A stretch of DNA of 10,855 nt, from positions 1 to 10,855 of the forward strand of contig NW_013652008.1 of the NCBI RefSeq assembly GCF_000499385.1. The letters are read 5' to 3'. Of the stretch, positions 9,587 to 10,855 are shown one piece after another. A program made the translations under genes and the position numbers. The notes under the pieces are model-generated. The model did not search any database and had not been told where the DNA came from. It saw nothing but the letters and a program-made list of their open reading frames with translations. The stretch comes from Eimeria necatrix. Lineage: Eukaryota; Apicomplexa; Conoidasida; Eucoccidiorida; Eimeriidae. How positions within the stretch are numbered: the stretch's first letter is position 1; the number at the start of each line of letters is the position of its first letter.

Positions 9587-9691
9587 GCTTGGCCTTTATG
9601 CAGTCCTGAGCCACTTACTGAATCGCAGTTCTTGAGAGCGGAGAGCAGCGTCGCGTCGTCCCAGACGAAACGCAAATTGCTACGTCCTAAC
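9587..9691 (+). repeat. Inverted-repeat arm, left copy
   Basis: These 105 bases match the reverse complement of 10129-10233 without gaps at 77 positions (73%). The best conserved cores are CCACTTACTGAATCGC and AAACGCAAAT. Read in one frame, both copies share short peptides (PLTES, TKRK). However, differences fall at all three codon positions, so this looks like shared DNA ancestry rather than a protein kept under selection. Confidence 0.7.
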
Positions 9692-9720
9692 CTGAATGAC
9701 CTAACCTGTATGGCACAATT

Positions 9721-9895
9721 GATGAGTGAAACGTGCTGTTTGCTTGAGTGCCACTCGGCGAAGGAGAACAATAGGATTGGAATTGTTTGGATGCTTGTGC
9801 TCCAGATCCGGAGCTGATTCGGTTTGAAACACGCAAAAATTGAATCGTGATGCTTTTTCTCCGCACAGTCTGTGAGCGTGTGTGAATTTTGAACT
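9721..9895 (+). repeat. 175-bp subrepeat, copy A
   Basis: This is the first of two tandem copies at an exact 175-base offset: 9721 with 9896, TCCAGATC at 9801 with 9976, and GCACAGTCTGTGAG at 9863 with 10038. Matching is patchy. The first 34 bases agree at 28 positions, the block GCACAGTCTGTGAG plus the following GTGTGTG agrees almost completely, and the middle is poorly conserved. Since 175 is not a multiple of three, the copies lie in different reading frames, which argues against a protein repeat. Confidence 0.7.
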
Positions 9896-10070
9896 GGTGA
9901 GTGAAGCATGCTGTTTGCTTTAGTCGCACCCAGCAAAGTAAATCGGCGACATCAGAATGATGTGGACGTGAGTGCTCCAGATCTAGCGTTAATCGGGGTT
10001 GAAACATGCAGAAAACGGGATTCTGTAAATTATTTTCGCACAGTCTGTGAGTGTGTGTGGATTCTGAATT
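9896..10070 (+). repeat. 175-bp subrepeat, copy B
   Basis: This second tandem copy is diverged from copy A but has no net length change between conserved anchors. Similarity fades after about 10062. ACTGGTGAG at its start recurs near 10125 beside the reversed arm, which may be a trace of a third copy that was lost or overwritten. Confidence 0.65.
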
Positions 10071-10128
10071 TTGTGGCCCAACGGCTGTCTCGGAGTGAAC
10101 AAAGGTTCAGTTTTTCTCATATGGACTG

Positions 10129-10233
10129 GTGAGGGGGTAGCGATTTGCGTTTTGTATGGGGCGAAGCGTTGCGGGCACCTGCAGAGGGGAACAGCGATTC
10201 AGTAAGTGGATCAGCACTGCATGAAGGGCAACC
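10129..10233 (-). repeat. Inverted-repeat arm, right copy
   Basis: This is the reverse-oriented partner of 9587-9691, 73% identical. With the left arm it encloses 437 bases holding the 175-bp tandem pair. It is more diverged from the left arm than the two long blocks are from each other, so the inversion or inverted duplication is older than the duplication that made the two blocks. Confidence 0.7.
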
Positions 10234-10319
10234 AATCCCCCATACAGGGAACAAGGCGCTGTTGTACGGTTTTGTCGCAAAGCGATCTTCCAAGTCTTCC
10301 GGTGGCAATGTTCCGTGAA

Positions 10320-10445
10320 AAACAGTAGACGCTATCTCGCGATTCGATAGAAGTTCATGTGGTGAGACATTGCAGTGGTTTACTGTAGTTCCGGCTTGGG
10401 GGGTATTATATTGGTGGCAGAGGTACGAAGAGTTGCGCAAGGTGC
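10320..10445 (-). pseudogene. Possible Ty3/gypsy-type integrase fragment (decayed)
   Basis: Read on the minus strand, an open stretch contains NTPQAG (from 10407 downward), then eleven residues from NTP to SP, then SPHELLSNREIASTV ending near 10321. Ty3/gypsy-type integrases typically carry a YRNTP-like motif followed a few residues later by SPxxLLxxR, so order and residues fit. The spacing is about five residues longer than usual. The catalytic D,D,E part and zinc-binding region are absent: upstream on this strand the sequence is already repeat block 2. Downstream a Leu/Pro/Glu-rich stretch continues in frame to about 10234. This is a short remnant at best, and the match is from memory of the family pattern, so a chance resemblance remains possible. 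Confidence 0.4.
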
Positions 10446-10562
10446 CATGTGTGTTTGGGATGTGCATTGATTCATTGTGTGGTGTGCAGAAGCGCATGAG
10501 TGTCAAAGTGCTACGCGAGCTGGCCTAGTTGTCCGTTTGAACGAAAACACCTGAATCGGGCT

Positions 10563-10667
10563 GCTTGGCCTTTATGCAGTCCTGAGCCTCTTACTGAATC
10601 GCAGTTCTTGAGAACGGAGAGCAGCATCGCGTCGTCCCAGACGAAACGCAAATTGCTACGTCCTAAC
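10563..10667 (+). repeat. Inverted-repeat arm, copy in block 2
   Basis: This is the block 2 counterpart of 9587-9691, at an offset of 976 bases and differing from it at few positions, for example CCTCTT where the other has CCACTT. It faces the reversed arm at 10129-10233, so that one reversed arm is flanked on both sides by forward copies. Confidence 0.7.
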
Positions 10668-10686
10668 CTGAATATATGGCACAATT

Positions 10687-10855
10687 GGTGAGTGAAACGT
10701 GCTGGTTTCTTGAGTGCCACTCGGCGAAGGAGAACAATAGGATTGGAATTGTTTGGATGCTTGTGCTCCAGATCCGGAGCTGATTCGGTTTGAAGCACGC
10801 AAAAATTGAATCGTGATGCTTTTTCTCCGCACAGTCTGTGAGCGTGTGTGAATTT
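10687..10855 (+). repeat. 175-bp subrepeat, copy A of block 2 (incomplete)
   Basis: This is the block 2 equivalent of copy A, offset 966 bases from 9721, cut by the window end after 169 bases. Only four substitutions separate it from 9721-9889, all in the first 140 bases. Whether a copy B follows is not visible. Confidence 0.7.

Larger units (their letters stand above)
9471..10445. repeat. Long direct repeat, block 1 (about 975 bp if tandem)
   Basis: The sequence from 9471 recurs from 10446 in the same orientation. Gap-free counting from GGGATGTG (9481 and 10457) to the window end gives 15 substitutions in 399 aligned bases plus one 10-bp gap, about 96% identity. The offset is 976 bases before the gap and 966 after it. 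The left edge is sharp: the bases before 9471 and before 10446 do not match. The block is G+T-rich at its start (42 of 60 bases in 9481-9540). It contains an arm, a 175-bp tandem pair, an inverted arm and an integrase-like remnant, annotated separately. If the repeats are LTR-like rather than tandem units, this copy would end somewhere after 9889. Confidence 0.85.
9471..10855 (-). mobile_element. Possible reduced LTR-type element (hypothesis)
   Basis: The two direct blocks enclose the integrase-like remnant, as long terminal repeats enclose pol. On the minus strand the shared sequence ends in CA at 10448 (block 2) and 9473 (block 1). Directly after the block 2 copy comes TGGCACC, and a primer-binding site normally starts with TGG next to the 5' LTR. 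Against this, I cannot match that sequence to a tRNA 3' end, the other LTR ends and target duplication lie outside view, and almost all internal coding sequence is missing. A tandem array of a 975-bp unit explains the same data. Confidence 0.3.
10446..10855. repeat. Long direct repeat, block 2 (cut by the window end)
   Basis: This is the second copy of the sequence that begins at 9471, about 96% identical over all 399 comparable bases, with matching continuing to the last base. It lacks a 10-bp segment present in block 1 near 9698-9707. The final 49 bases are identical to block 1. Because the window stops here, neither its true length nor whether it includes the inverted arm and integrase-like stretch of block 1 can be seen. 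Confidence 0.85.

Noticed and set aside
9496..9936. 146-codon minus-strand open frame, the longest in the window
   Set aside because: It lies within repeat block 1. The equivalent frame in block 2 is shifted by the 10-bp gap and encodes different text beyond it, and the tandem 175-bp copies fall in different frames. A longest run near 145 codons is expected by chance.
10429..10447. TGGCACCTTGCGCAACTC (minus strand) as a tRNA primer-binding site
   Set aside because: Only the leading TGG fits the general rule. The rest does not match a tRNA 3' end I know, so it is kept only as part of a hypothesis and not annotated as a site.
1..10855. CRISPR array, operon, phage or plasmid system
   Set aside because: There are no regularly spaced short repeats with unique spacers, no run of same-strand genes and no recognised replication, capsid or nuclease genes. 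The repeats at the 3' end are long, nested and few.

Overview
The window looks like non-coding DNA from a eukaryotic nuclear genome. It has no dense run of long genes on one strand, no ribosome-binding-site-plus-start pattern, and no rRNA, tRNA or CRISPR array that I can recognise. The longest open frame is 146 codons. With equal base frequencies, six frames of 10.9 kb should hold about eight stop-free runs of 100 codons or more, the longest near 145, and that is what is present. The frames therefore fit chance, helped locally by strand bias that thins out stop codons. I cannot name the species. A remnant resembling a Ty3/gypsy integrase fits an animal (for example an arthropod) or another repeat-rich eukaryote; this is inference only.

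Layout. Bases 1 to about 1,700 are strongly G+T-rich on the given strand. Between about 1,681 and 1,741 the bias flips to A+C (mainly A). From there to about 9,240 the DNA is unremarkable intergenic or intronic-looking sequence carrying scattered short structures: a near-perfect palindrome flanked by 8-bp direct repeats (3310-3357), short direct repeats, a compact 13-bp-stem hairpin (5794-5825), further palindromes to 6130, two mutually exclusive small hairpins (7049-7082), a TATA-like site (7533) and one low-confidence frame with hydrophobic segments (8515-8808). Two hairpins sit two bases apart at 9245-9295.

The last 1.4 kb is the structured part. A block starting at 9471 recurs in direct orientation at 10446 and runs off the window end. 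Over 399 aligned bases the copies differ by 15 substitutions and one 10-bp gap (about 96% identity). Inside the first block, two 105-bp arms in opposite orientation (9587-9691 and 10129-10233, 73% identical) bracket a 175-bp sequence present twice in tandem (9721 and 9896). Between the right arm and the second block, the minus strand carries a short stretch resembling the region near the C-terminal end of a Ty3/gypsy integrase core (NTP, then SPxELLxxR).

The simplest reading is a decayed repetitive element. It is either a tandem array with a unit of about 975 bp or a much-reduced LTR-type element on the minus strand, with the two blocks as LTR-like repeats. The window ends too early to choose. 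No working gene system is visible.
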